64,000 nucleotides of DNA, from the NCBI RefSeq assembly GCF_033807575.1, contig NC_084705.1:6504019-6568018 (forward strand). Reading direction: 5' to 3'. The DNA is from Cydia pomonella. Lineage: Eukaryota > Arthropoda > Insecta > Lepidoptera > Tortricidae. Below, in pieces: positions 1 through 11,900 of this stretch. The position numbers were made by a program, and so were the translations under genes. Under the pieces are notes generated by a model. The model was not told the origin of the DNA. It did not search any database and was given only the letters and a program-made list of their open reading frames with translations. Every line of letters starts with the position of its first letter. Position 1 is the first letter of the stretch.

Positions 1-235
1 TTTGCAGACCTCTTTGATTTATTGTCATTGCAGCATATACATGACAATAGAATAAGGTAAAATACATAGTTAAAACATACGCCAAAACAGGTTCCACTTA
101 TAGCCGATTGCAACTGTAAATATCTGACATCAGATATTGAATCTAGTCATTCTGACAGTCATTTAAATAAGGTCGAATAGAATTCAGTTCAATTTATTGT
201 TGAAGCGACAATAATATTAACTTAGTAAGTATTAA
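1..235. other. Left edge, no recognised feature
   Basis: AT-rich sequence with no frame, repeat or motif that can be named. Confidence 0.5.
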
Positions 236-570
236 CATTGTTTTTTAATACTACGTCGGTGGCAAACAAGCATACGGCCGCCTGATGGTAAGCAGTCTAC
301 GTAGCCTATATACGTCTGCAACTCCAGAGGAGTTACATGCGCGTTGCCGACCCTAACAACCCTCCCTCCCCTCGTTGAGCTCTGGCAACCTTACTCACCG
401 GCAGGCACACAACACTATGAGTAGGGTCTAGTGTTATTTGGCTACGGTTTTCTGTAAGGTGGAGGTATTTCCCCAGTTGGGCTCTGCTCAGGATCTGGAA
501 TAACATTCGCTGTGCTGTGCCCTACCACACAAAGCGAGATGATATTGACAATGCCCATACCTCTCTTGTG
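236..570 (-). mobile_element. LINE 3' end, copy A (minus strand)
   Basis: On the minus strand it ends ...GCTTGTTTGCCACCGACGTAGTATTAAAAAA. The preceding body contains CTCAACGAGGGGAGGGAGGG and GGCTACGTAGACTGCTTACC. The frame reads a peptide ending ...DCLPSGGRMLVCHRR, common at LINE 3' ends of Lepidoptera. A 5'-truncated + strand copy lies at 6175-6434. Confidence 0.65.
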
Positions 571-1918
571 GACGTAGTTTAAGGACGTACCTGGGTCCGC
601 TGGCGCCATTTCTCTCAAATATTTTAAAATTATGTAACCGACAGTAGTTTTTCGTCATAAATTTATCACTAATCCTCTTTTTCCACAGTTTTTAAGCGTA
701 AAACCAAATTGGTCCCAAACCAAACCGGGGTATGATTATTACGATATTTTATAAACCTACATAAGTTCAACTACTAGGCATAGATCTCTCCTAATTATAC
801 AAGATGGGTGGGGTTACAGTTACAATGACAGTCTTTGGACTTTATGCGCAACTTTGCATTCTTGTAGGGCTAAATAATGAAAGTTTTCTTCAATGATTAA
901 TAATAAAATATTACGTAATATCTAATCTATATTTTGTACATACACGACTTTTTTAATTTCCTATCCACTACGTCTGTTTTTACCAAATTTGGCTATTACC
1001 GATCGACATTTTTATTCATGAACTTTGAACAAGATAAATTGTATAACTCCAAGATTTTAATTGAACTTTGTTATCAAAAGAAAATTATTAGCATAGGTAC
1101 GTTAATTGGATTTTTTACCGCCCGATATTGAACAAAAGTTTTTCCCTTAAAATGAAATCAAAAAGCTATCAGTACTTTTTGGTTTGGTAAAGATAAATTT
1201 AAGGTGCAGTAGGCTCAGAGAATGGAGTTTTTGAAAAGACGTAGCGCTTTCTTAAATCACAATGGTTGGCTAAACTTTAATTAGCAGCCTTTAGGCCTTC
1301 CTCTGGGGACTTTAGTGATTCGGATCCCCAATTTTTTACTTTAGCTTGATAGAGAAAAATCACGAACATAGGTCGAAAATGCACTTATAAAAATTATAAT
1401 AAAAAAATTGCGCAAATACTAAAAATAAGAAAATTATTTCTAAAAATGAGTAATATTATGCTTGAGGGAACTCAGTGATTACTCTTTTTATTGATCAAAC
1501 AATTAAATTCATAAAATAATATCCGCGGTCCCGAGGACGCATTTCCATGTCGCTCACGCTCACAGTGAGAGTGAAAAAAGAACACAAGCTCACGGGGCCT
1601 TAATAAGTTACATTTTAATAAAAATACCTCAATCATAACCACGAAGTTTTTATAAAGAAATAATTTCATATCTCCCGGTGTCTTCACGACTAAATAAGTA
1701 CCCAATCTCGTTTATATTTATATTCCAGTATTACGTATAGTAGATAATTGAACTGCGGCAATGCGGCATAAATTTAAAAATACTTGAGACTAAGTGGATA
1801 AAAATCGTTTGAAGTTATTCAAATTGTAAAATACTGAAGAGGCTTTTGCCTTAAAACAGCTTGCTGGATAAAAGACGTGTAATAAAGGCAGTTTGAAAGA
1901 ATTGCAGTAATGATTTTG
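571..1918. other. Gene-free stretch
   Basis: AT-rich. The 65-residue frame at 934 and the 77-residue minus-strand frame at 1472 show no coding character, and no element was recognised. Confidence 0.5.
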
Positions 1919-2189
1919 ACGACCGGTTTGGCCTAGTGGGTAGTGACCCTGCCTACGTAGCTGATGGTCCCGGGTTCAAATCCTGGTAAGGGCATTTATT
2001 CGTGTGATGAGCATGGATATTTGTTCACGAGTCATGGGTGTTTTCTATGTATTTAAGTATTTATAAATATTTATATATTATATATATCGTTGTCTAAGTA
2101 CCCTCAACACAAGCCTTATTGAGCTTACTGTGGGACTTAGTCAATTTGTGTAATAATGTCCTATAATATTTATTTATTTATTTATTTAT
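1919..2189 (+). mobile_element. tRNA-derived SINE (family 1), full copy
   Basis: Head GACCGGTTTGGCCTAGTGGG (A box) and GGGTTCAAATCCTGG (B box) 40 bp apart, body with GGTGTTTTCTATGTATTTAA and AACACAAGCCTTATTGAGCT, tail of TATTTATTTATTTAT repeats. It is the reference copy for the family in this window. Confidence 0.9.
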
Positions 2190-3621
2190 GGTGGTTAGAC
2201 AATTATAATATCATATGTATTTTGATCATGCTGAGATAAGACATATATGTATAGGGGTGGTAAAACTGTGCACTGTGTATAGACATGTACATAATTTTGA
2301 TTTGTGTCTTTTTTAAATTGTGTTTTTAATAAGCTTAATTTAGCCAAGTCTAAAGAGGCCTTAGCAGTAAGGAGTTTTTACGAGAGAAAATTCAAATAAA
2401 ATACTGATTCCTAAGTCAATAAAAATAGCAAGTGAAAAAGCGACGTTCTCTGCTGACCCTACCAAAACCTGTCGGGATTTTAAATACAAATGTAGTTTTT
2501 CTACGCTTCTTTTTACTACTTATTATCTTATATCTTCATGATTTAAGCAGCAGTTACTTAAAGCAGTTTGAGAGCTACTCCACGTCTCCCGAGCGTCGGC
2601 GTCTAGTCAACTCTATGGCTGCTGCTCGACCCAACGTTAGCACAACTGCGCAGCGACGTCAATTTCCATAGTGCCGACCCGCCGCTGAAAATATACCAAA
2701 CTAAAAATAATAATAATAAATAATAATAATAAGCAATATGTTCTTTTATCAAAAAAACATATTGCTTATTATATTTACTGATCCCTTAGATTAGAACATA
2801 AACGATCACTAAAACGACTAAAGCGATACCAATTTGTAATAGTGAGCAGCTTTAGTTGTCGTGAATAGAAAACATCAGCGGACGTTAATAAATGCCACTC
2901 CGAGCCGCGGAGAAAGATTTTTTCGTGACAAACATTCAGGGGATCGCAAAAACGTAACACGAGAACACTTCTATTTTTTCGCTCGCACAAGTATGATAAA
3001 TATCCGTTTATTATGATACTTGCTTACTCCTTGAAACATGGTTATGAATGCGAAAAGTGTGTCTCGCAATCATTTATACGCCCTTTATGTTTGAGGCCAC
3101 ATAAATAACACCTAATGGTAGGTCATGTGGGAAGGAAAATGGACCATAACTATTATCTATACTGTATCTTTATTGTACTTAATTTCCTCGTTAAACCTGA
3201 ACTGTATGGTATGGAAGCAGTTTTTGTGGGCATATGTTGATGTTAGTTTCTTTCTTAGATAATGAAATCGAGACTTAATTGCGTAAAATGAAGCTTAAAA
3301 ATTTCCTCCGACGTTTCGAAGACAATATTGTCCTCGTGATATGGAATTAAGACTGGCTAGAGTTGACATTATCATCTAGTGTTTAGAGCTACCTGCACTT
3401 GGTTATTCAATCGAACGTTTCCCATACCCGTAAGACCCGCTTAAATAAATATTAATGAGTAAAAATCGCGAAAGTTTACATCAGATTTTTAATAGAATCG
3501 AATAACTTATGTACTTAGGTACCCTTAATATTGAGGACACTCAATAATTCAATTAAGTAAATAACTTCATGCACAGCCGATATTTTATTTTATGAAGAAC
3601 CAGAAGCGTGTTTCGCAAATG
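2190..3621. other. Gene-free stretch between SINEs
   Basis: It holds the MITE core at 2576-2690, an AT-rich inverted stretch near 2735-2770 (AAGCAATATG...CATATTGCTT), and otherwise unassigned sequence. The 71-79 residue frames here (2432 and 2775) overlap repeats and are not called. Confidence 0.5.
2576..2690. mobile_element. Diverged relative of the intron-1 MITE core
   Basis: CAACTCTATGGCTGCTGCTC and GCACAACTGCGCAGCGACG match the core of 23104-23253 in order and orientation. Clear terminal inverted repeats are not visible, so this copy is partial. Confidence 0.5.
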
Positions 3622-3870
3622 TAAATAAATAAATATTTGGGGACAATCTTACACAGATCGACCTAGCCCCAAACTAAGCAAAGCTTGTACTATGTGTACT
3701 AGGCGACATACCCAGATAAATACATACTTATATACATAGAAAACACCCATGACCCAGGAACAAATATTGGTGTTCATCACACAAAGAAATGACCTTACCG
3801 GAATTCAAACCCGGGACCATCGTCTTCATAGGCCCTTGCCTATCACTACCCACTAGGCCAGACCGGTCGT
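3622..3870 (-). mobile_element. SINE family 1, minus-strand copy (subfamily with AAGCAAAGCTTGTACTA)
   Basis: Runs from the TAAATAAATAAATATT tail to the head CACTAGGCCAGACCGGTC. The body carries AAGCAAAGCTTGTACTATG instead of AAGCTCAATAAGGCTTGTG, a subfamily shared with 53885-54132 and 40966-41513. Confidence 0.88.
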
Positions 3871-5255
3871 TTAAGTCTTATTTAATGTCATTAATGGGTC
3901 TTACGCAATAAAATGTCACTATTTTATGTTTTATCCGACGCTTCAGTCAGGTTGCACTAGCTATTATGGTCACGGAAGACTGGCGTCGTAAATTGATTAT
4001 TGCTCTCGGTACGACACCCGTAGACCCGTAGATGATCTGATCACTTGCTCGAAAAAGTTCTTATTTTATGCAGGTGTACTGAAGGACAAAAGCCTATTTT
4101 GTTTCCCCGGGAGGTATGGATTGTGAAAATAAGGTATAACTCCCTAGGGAGATTTAGCTTTTTTTTAAATTATGTAACTTATCTATTCATACAAACCAAG
4201 TAGCATAAATGAGTTTTACTTTTAAAATACTGACGTTTATAATATAATATTTTTGTTTTTATGTTATAATTAAATAATTTGATTGATTTAACAGTAGTTT
4301 AAAATGTTTTTACATAATTTTCAATCGTGGCTGAATGCCGAACAGTACCCCTAGTGTAAATAAATTCGATTTCCAAACGTGACGTACGCGTTTGCGTTTA
4401 GTCTCATTTTGTATGTGATTTAGAAAGAGCGCGCCAAGCGGGACGTTTTGGAAACTCAAAATCCTATACAAAATGACACTTAACGCAAACGCGTTCGTCA
4501 CGTTATGATGTCGATAAAACTTACACTAGGGGTACAGGTCTGTGCTCTCGATGCTAACCTGCCAAGAAATTACAAAATGGCGGACAAATGGTTGATATGT
4601 CACCGTATTTAAGAATTAATTCGTTTAAAATTTAGTTTTTTCTTCGCAAGTGTGATGAAAAACATTGTGTGTAACTCCGGGGGTAAGAATATTGCAAACT
4701 CGGGTTTTTAAAATTAATAATCACCCTTGTATCCAAAATTTCACTTACCTCCCTCGTTGCACAATATACTATAAATATGTGTACAAAACGTGAGAGTTTC
4801 AAGTGTTATGTTATAATGTAAAGTCTTATTCCTATCACCATCCAAAATGACGAACTAAATAGTTTTTGTTAATAATAGCCCAGATTATTTATATTTGTAC
4901 GTAAACTCGGTTATTCATGTTGTCCCGCACGCTGCTCAGATTCGGCCTCTACCCTTTGCATATTTCATCCCCCGCTCGAAGACAGCCCGCATTCGTAGCT
5001 CGTATTCAACTTGAATTTAAACAGTTTGTTCCAGTTCTTATTGTTGTTTTAATATTGATGGGCGAAGCGTACGTGAATACTCCTTGTTCAGTATTGTACG
5101 TGAAGATTTCTTGTTTATAACAGAAGATCGGTTCGTTAGTTTTTTATTCATTTAAGAATTACAAGTTTAACCAACCTGCGCTTTGCTGACGTTATAGTCC
5201 TACATCCTACATACAAATCTACCTACACCGTATCCCAACTCGAACAAATGCTACA
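3871..5255. other. Gene-free stretch
   Basis: Apart from the palindromic MITE at 4345-4535 it is AT-rich. The 67-residue frame at 4917 begins with a plausible ATG but has no recognisable domain. Confidence 0.45.
4345..4535. mobile_element. Palindromic MITE, copy 1
   Basis: Ends GTACCCCTAGTGTAAA and, inverted, TTACACTAGGGGTAC. Internal arms are ACGTGACGTACGCGTTTGCG and GCAAACGCGTTCGTCACGTT. A 63-codon minus-strand frame inside is only a consequence of the palindrome. Confidence 0.85.
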
Positions 5256-5815
5256 AGAACTTTGCGATGATTAGATTCGAGCCAAGACATAGTTGATGAC
5301 CAACCGTGCGAATCTTAGGGTGGTGGTAGATGGGCAGGATATGTAGTATATCGACGAGTACATCTAATTGGGGCAGTTAGTATCTTTCGACAACAGGCAG
5401 TTCAAAGAAATCGATCGCCGTATCGCACACGCCCGGAAGAGCTTCCATCGATGAAGACGCGCAAACTTGTTGACAACATGCTGCCTATCCTCCTCACCTA
5501 CGGCGCCCAAACATGGTCCCAAACTGAAACGTCCAGACTCAAGGTTTGCCAGAGAGCAACGCAACGCATACTGGGTGTTCGTAGAATCGACCGTGTTAGT
5601 AGTTTAGATACACCGATTTGCGTTTAAAACCGGCATTGTGGATGTGGGCGTGAAGGCCGGCAAGCTAAAGTTGAACTAGGCTGAGCATGTCTGCCGAATG
5701 CACCCGAAGCGTTGGACCAAACTAGCCACAGACTGGGTCTCACAGGATGGATCTTGGGGCAGAGGAAGACCAAAAAGAGATGGCGGGAGTATATCTACAT
5801 ATTTGTCTCCTGCGA
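5256..5815 (+). pseudogene. RTE-type non-LTR retrotransposon relic (C-terminal reverse transcriptase region)
   Basis: In shifting frames the + strand reads QFKEIDRRIAHARKSF, then LPILLTYGAQTWSQTETSRL, KVCQRATQRILGVRRIDRV, and later HVCRMHPKRWTKLATDW and WGRGRPKRDG. This is the order found at the C-terminal end of lepidopteran RTE reverse transcriptases. Several stops and frame changes show it is decayed. Confidence 0.85.
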
Positions 5816-6028
5816 TACTTACCAATTTTCATTAATTATTTAGATTTTATAGTAAAAAAAAAAAACAATTTTAGATGACTCGTAAAAAAAGGATTTAGTA
5901 CAATACTGATATAATCAAGCTTTTCAATCTCGTACCTTTCTTAGGCAACTCATCAAGATTCGTTGCCTAAACATGGTACTCAACTGAAAAGCTCTCTATT
6001 ATATCACGATTGTATAAATTACTAATTT

Positions 6029-6775
6029 AATAAATAAATAAATATTATAGGGACATTCTTACACAAATTGACTAAGTCCCACGGTAAGCCAAGAAGGCTT
6101 GTGTTGTGGGTACTCAGACAAAGATATATATAATATACAAATACTTAATTACATAGAGAACATCCATCACTCAGCGGATGTCATTCCAGATCTAGAGCAG
6201 AGCCCAACTGGGGCAGTACCTTACAGAAAACAGCAGCCAAATAACACTAGTCCCTACTCATAGTGTTGTGTTCCTGCCGGTGAGTAAGGTTGCCAGAGCT
6301 CAACGAGGGGGGGCGTTTAGGGTCGACAACGCGCATGTTACTCCTCTGGAGTTGCAGGCGTACATAGGCTACGGAGATTGCTTACCATCAGGCGGGCCGT
6401 ATGCTTGATTGCCACCGACGTAGTATAAAAAAAAACTCAGGAACAAATATCTGTGCTCATCACTCAAATAAATACCCTGTGTAGTCTTCTAGGAGGAGCT
6501 TCTTCAGTAAATTTAACACCTTTGATGCTACAACTATTTTTAATAACGTTTTAAAAATATTACAAAAAATCGTATCTGTGTGTTTGCTTGACCGCGATCG
6601 GATATTAGCGTCTGTATGACGAGTGGCGAGGCGCATCCTATGCAGAACACGGTGTCGACACGGTGCTGCTTACCGTAGGGGCGCGGTGTTTTACTGTGTC
6701 TGAACAACCCTTACCGGGATTCGAACCCAGAACCATCGGCTTCATAGGCAGGGTCACAATGCCGGACAAATCGTC
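6029..6775 (-). mobile_element. SINE family 1, minus-strand copy split by two insertions
   Basis: SINE sequence lies at 6029-6174, 6435-6477 and 6708-6775 in the right order. The first gap is a + strand LINE 3' end bounded by a 6-bp duplication ACTCAG (6169-6174 and 6435-6440). The second gap (about 6478-6707) is an unrecognised 230-bp insertion bounded by ACCC. Confidence 0.85.
6175..6434 (+). mobile_element. LINE 3' end, copy B, 5'-truncated, inserted in a SINE
   Basis: Colinear with the reverse complement of 236-490, ending CCACCGACGTAGTAT plus an A run, and flanked by ACTCAG duplications. 5' truncation, A tail and target duplication are the signature of target-primed reverse transcription. 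Confidence 0.85.
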
Positions 6776-8560
6776 AAATTAAAATTTAATAAACATGTAT
6801 TTTGTTTATAAAACACATTATAAACTTGATAACTATTAGACGTAAGTGTATCTAAACTGAATTATACGAGTATATCTACATACCTAATGTACCCCGCCCC
6901 GGACCACTACCGACGGAAAGATGCCCATCACATTACGAATCTCAATAAAGAAAATATCTTGATCTTCGATCCACCTAAGACACCGCTTTAAAACTGTGTC
7001 AGCTTATTAGATAGATAATCTGACTAGCCGTTTCATGTCAGGCGGTTATGAGTGTTGTCGTAAAAAGGGGTCAAGAGTGACCAGATCCAGGCGCGGGCGC
7101 TTCAGAAGTGTCACAAAGCGCCTTTGAGGCTGGAATCACGACTGAGTGTGCTTGGCGTAACTATGCCGCTAATCTTTTTGACGTAGATTTGATTTTAAAC
7201 GTTTACAGTTTTTATTATGTTAAAATGTTTAGGCTGCTTGTTTTCATATAATATAGCCTTTTTAGTAAAGATGATGATGTTCCTGAACTATTCGGGCCAC
7301 AGCGATAATAATGCAAATTTAGTTTACGACCATAATTCATGAACTCACACTTAAAACTAATCAATGTGGAAATCGGGTAAAAGTCCAGTCATGTGGACGT
7401 ATTATCTAATAATAATAATACCTACGTAATGCCTTTACATTAAGGAAGTTATAAAGAATCTAAGATTATGATTCTTATCTGTCTTTTATATTACCGATAG
7501 TACTTTTGTGGAACAAATGCGCACACTTCAATACTCGTTAATTCTGGAGAACAGAGACGATAACTTTAGCTTTTATGCGTGATACTATGTTGAAAAGAAT
7601 ATGGTTAGCTGTGTATTATTGAATGAAGGATTAAAGTAAAAAAAAAATGCCATTCAAATATTCATTTCAGTTGCCCACATATGTAATATGTATGTAACAT
7701 ATGTAATATGTATGTATGTAATATGTATGTGACATATGTGATATCATTAGACAATTATATATTACAGTACTGTAGTGATAGATTACTACGCTTACGAGAC
7801 AATGAGTGCCTAATGCTTGCATGCTAATACAGAACTAATTGCTGCAACTATGTGAACCCTTGTAATTAGGATGCTAGATGTGGTCATTGATTGAACAGAT
7901 ATTGTATCTACGTGTCAGTCTCCTTTGACACAAATACTTATCTATAAATGCTTGTTGTTGTGTATAGACGTCTCGAGCGCTTACGTCATGGTGACGTCGT
8001 TGACAGTTTATAGTCAGTCGATGTTACTGAGGTAAATACAGTATTTTACAGGCAAAGTTACGGTGATTATAGTCTTAACATTCTCTTGATAGATAGTTTA
8101 AAAGCCTGATTAACAAATCTAACCATATGAGTTGGGTATTAAATTATCTCCAGTTGTCCTAAGAATTAGCTAATGTTAGCACACTAAGTAGCTAAGGCGG
8201 TGTTCACTTTGGATGTGGGTATTGCGGATACGCACGCCGCTCCGAGGTGCGCAAGTGGATTCGAACTTGTAGATTAATTTTAACAAGAAAACTTCTGTGA
8301 GACACAGACATACTATAGTGATTAATTTTATAACGTGGCAAAATTGTTGTTTAACCTCTCGTGCTAATATATAGTACCCGAGCAAGCGAAAGTTTCCGAA
8401 ATTGAATCGCGAACGTAGAAAGTTTTTGAACCAAAAGTAGAATCTTAAGCGTTGCAAGGGCCACCGAGTGAAACACAAAAATTTTCACCACACCAAGGGG
8501 AAGAAAATACTTACTATAAAAATATATCAAACAAAACAATTCAAAATAAACAGTTTTAAA
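6776..8560. other. Gene-free stretch with a microsatellite-like run
   Basis: At 7678-7743 variants of ACATATGTAATATGTATGTA repeat. The rest is AT-rich with no supported gene. Two minus-strand frames at 8176-8569 overlap in different frames and are not called. Confidence 0.5.
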
Positions 8561-8562
8561 TA

Positions 8563-8900
8563 TTATCAAATATCAAATATCAAACATTTATTCAGCAAAT
8601 AGGCCACAGGGGCACTTTTACATGTCCATTTTTACAAACAATAAATTAAAAAAAAAAACAATTACAAATATCGAATCTATGAAATAATAAATACTTTATT
8701 AGAGATGTATACTGTCTCTAAATGTCAAATTACACAAAAAAAACTATGATAAAAAAATAAAACCATAAAATACTAAAATTCTTTAGAGATGTATAAGTCT
8801 CAAAGTGTCAGAGATAAAATATAAAAAAGATATTAAATTATCCTTAGAGATGTAGAGGGTCGCCAAGGCTTGAATTCTTATATAAATAATTAAAAGACAA
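8563..8900 (-). mobile_element. Non-LTR element 3' end, copy 1
   Basis: Minus-strand 3' end with a (ATATTTG)n-like tail (TATCAAATATCAAATATCAA on +), then CATTTATTCAGCAAATAGGC, CACAGGGGCACTTTTACATG, and CTTTAGAGATGTATAAGTCT farther on. Copy 2 at 37470-37750 is colinear but has a (CAAT)n tail. Confidence 0.7.
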
Positions 8901-11900
8901 AAAAATTAAAACAGACAAGAACCAAATGAAGTGTCTCACGTTAATGTCACTCAAAAGTAAAGTTACATACTTTAACATTATTTATTTTATTATATATATA
9001 GTTACATACTTTTACATATTTATCGTCATAATCATCATTTGAAAGTCAACACAAGGAAACAACTAAAAATTAGCATTTGATTACTCTGCCCCACATGTGG
9101 ATAAAATGTAACTTTCTCGTTAGTTTTTGAACAATCAAGAGGACGTTTACCAGCTGGTGTGATGAAAAATATATTAAAACAGATTCTTAATGTCTGTGGG
9201 CTGTCTGCGTCAATCAATGAATTCGTGCTCCTGTTGAAGTTACTTGGTAAGGAGTATTTTATTTTACATTCATCAAAATATATGTATAGGCACTTATAAA
9301 GTAATAAGTAGTACTTAGATATCTTCTTTGCCTTTGGCTGGTAGCTCCTGAAATAAAAGTATCGAAATTACGCTGAGACCTTGAACACGATTTGAATGAA
9401 ACTTGAATATGATATCTTGAAGGTCGCCACTCCTACATTTTATAAATAGCTCATATTTAGACAATACTTTAAGAGCCCATTTGTATTAATAATGTTTATA
9501 ATTGCAAATCTTCGCAGGTCAATGCAAAGCATGCTTAAGTAAATTACTCCAAGACCTACTCGATGAAAATGTTTACCTACTGTTTTCTACCCTCCATCCA
9601 ACTCAAGGGCGTCTCATGAAATCTGATATGAAATATGCAAAAAGCGTTCTCGTTGGCCTTGTATGAACTCGGCGTACACACAATATTGTTTCAGATATAT
9701 GTTACGGTCTTGTTATCGAATTTAGGTTACCTGCTGTACAGTCTGTAGTTTGTCAGATGTTATAATTTTGCGGAGCGTTGAAGGATATTTTTCATAAAAT
9801 GGCATTTTGAAATATATTTTTTACTGCGAAAACTCGTTTTAAGTGAAATCACGTTTTTCCTAGTTACAACTTTAACTATTTACAAATTATTGTTTCACAT
9901 ACAACTAATTTTGCAACAGGCTTAGTTCGATATTTCTGCGAACGATTATTTTTATTCCCATGTAAACGAAAGATTCTATAATAAATTGACAAGCGTAGCG
10001 ACAGATGACTTGATATGACGCTGCAGCCCAGTAGTAGCTGCAGTACTACGAACAATATGATCGTTAACCTTTAAATTTCCCAACAAACCCCTATTAAACA
10101 CAGCGTATTCATTTTACCAATAGCCAAGTCTCGGGAAAATACGGGTTTATTTAAATAAGCACGTAGTTCGTCTAATCTTAATACGTAACGGCAGCTTACC
10201 ACGAGTATTCCAAATTCTATATTGACGTGGAGTTGGTCATTATTGCCAAATAGCGTGTCTGGCGTGACCGGAGGCGTATTGATCGCCCAATGGCCCCGAA
10301 TATGGCCCGATAGTGGCTTTAGTTGCAATCAACGACGTTGTCAATCAAAGATGATTGTCTTTAATACCTGAAAATCTTGTAACAACTCTTTGTGACCTAT
10401 GAAACATAAATTGAAAACACAAATATATTAAGATAGGTCAAATGAGAACAAAAATATAAACATAATAATTGTACTCATTTTACAATCACTCTGCATTCCA
10501 TCCTTAACCTACGGTTTGGAAACAAAATTTTATTATACTTTTATTAATCTTCCATAGCATTAGAAACAGATGGCGAACTCAAGCTGTGGCTGCACTTTAA
10601 AGTTAAGCTAATATTCTTTGTTCCAGTTTCATTTTACAATTTTATGTTGTCAGGTTAGGTTAGGAGGCCAACGATGAGTTAAAAATTTGTTAAATTATCA
10701 TCGTTCATCGTTAATTTTTATCTTAAGTGACAAACCGAGATGTCTAATGAAAACAATCCGGCCAGTAAGTCTAAGGAGGTCGGCTCTTTATAATTTGTCA
10801 CCATGTCTGTCACGTTCTAGCAAGTATGTGAGTGCGAAAGAATGTCATGACATGACATGACAGGTGATAAAAATGCGATCATGATACCGCTGCTGATTGC
10901 ATTTCGGCGTGAGCCGCTAATATTGCCATTTATGCCTTAATTGTCATTGCTTTTATTTCCTCAACATAAACTTCGCAAATACCCAATACCTCATATTTGC
11001 CTGTGCAGCAACAGAGGTACTGTTTAAACGGCAATCTGCTCGCTTGGCCGTCTTTTTTAATTACCCTGATTAGCCAAAACGACCCGCAAGCAGCGGTCGT
11101 GCTCCAGTTGAACGATAGGTATTGCCTTTAACTACGCTAAATGGCCAATTCTCGTTTTACGGACAATGCAGTGCCACGGGCAAGTGCAGCAAACAGGCGC
11201 ATTATTCAATTTATTCATGCACTGTATTACCCGTGCGTTGGATGAATATGGCTTGGTTACTAAATGAGGCGGATTTATGTTTTAAGGCATAATCTACAAG
11301 TCAACCTTCGGGCAAAAGTGATATTTTATAGTGGGCGGTGTAACGCCATGTAACTGTTTACTATGATTATCAATATAGTTTTTAACATATGAAAACTGTC
11401 ATCTTACCGTTATTTATAACTTTAAAACGTAACATTAAATTTTCCTGGACCGAATAAAGACATTTTAGATCTTAAAATTGAAAAGCACAGGACTTAAATT
11501 CAGTATACGTTTTCGTTGCTCCCGAGTACGAGTACCTACATTACAAAGAAGTGAGCGAGTGTCTCTCGTGTATTAGTCAGATAATGAGTAAGTGCTGACT
11601 TGGCTGCGTTTTAACAGCAACGATTTGTCGGGATTCCGTTTTCGTGATTGGCAATTAGTGCGGTGTGCCGGCCTCTTGCTCTCTTTGTTCAAACGCGTAC
11701 TGTTTACGGCAAAAGGGGTGTTGAGAAAACAGTGAACACTGTCGTTTACTCACGTTGATGTATTTTTCCTACTGTTTTGTAAAGATAAAACATAATTAAT
11801 GAAACAATATTATAAAATATTTCAATCTTTAATGTAAACCTATTAAAGGTTGCATAAGCTCAACAAAAATCAATATTGCTTGGAGTGACGAAACGTATAA

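Noticed and set aside
1919..2000. Possible tRNA gene with GGGTTCAAATCCTGG B box
   Set aside because: The same head recurs at least five more times with a shared 200-bp body and A/T tail, so it is a SINE promoter, not a tRNA gene.
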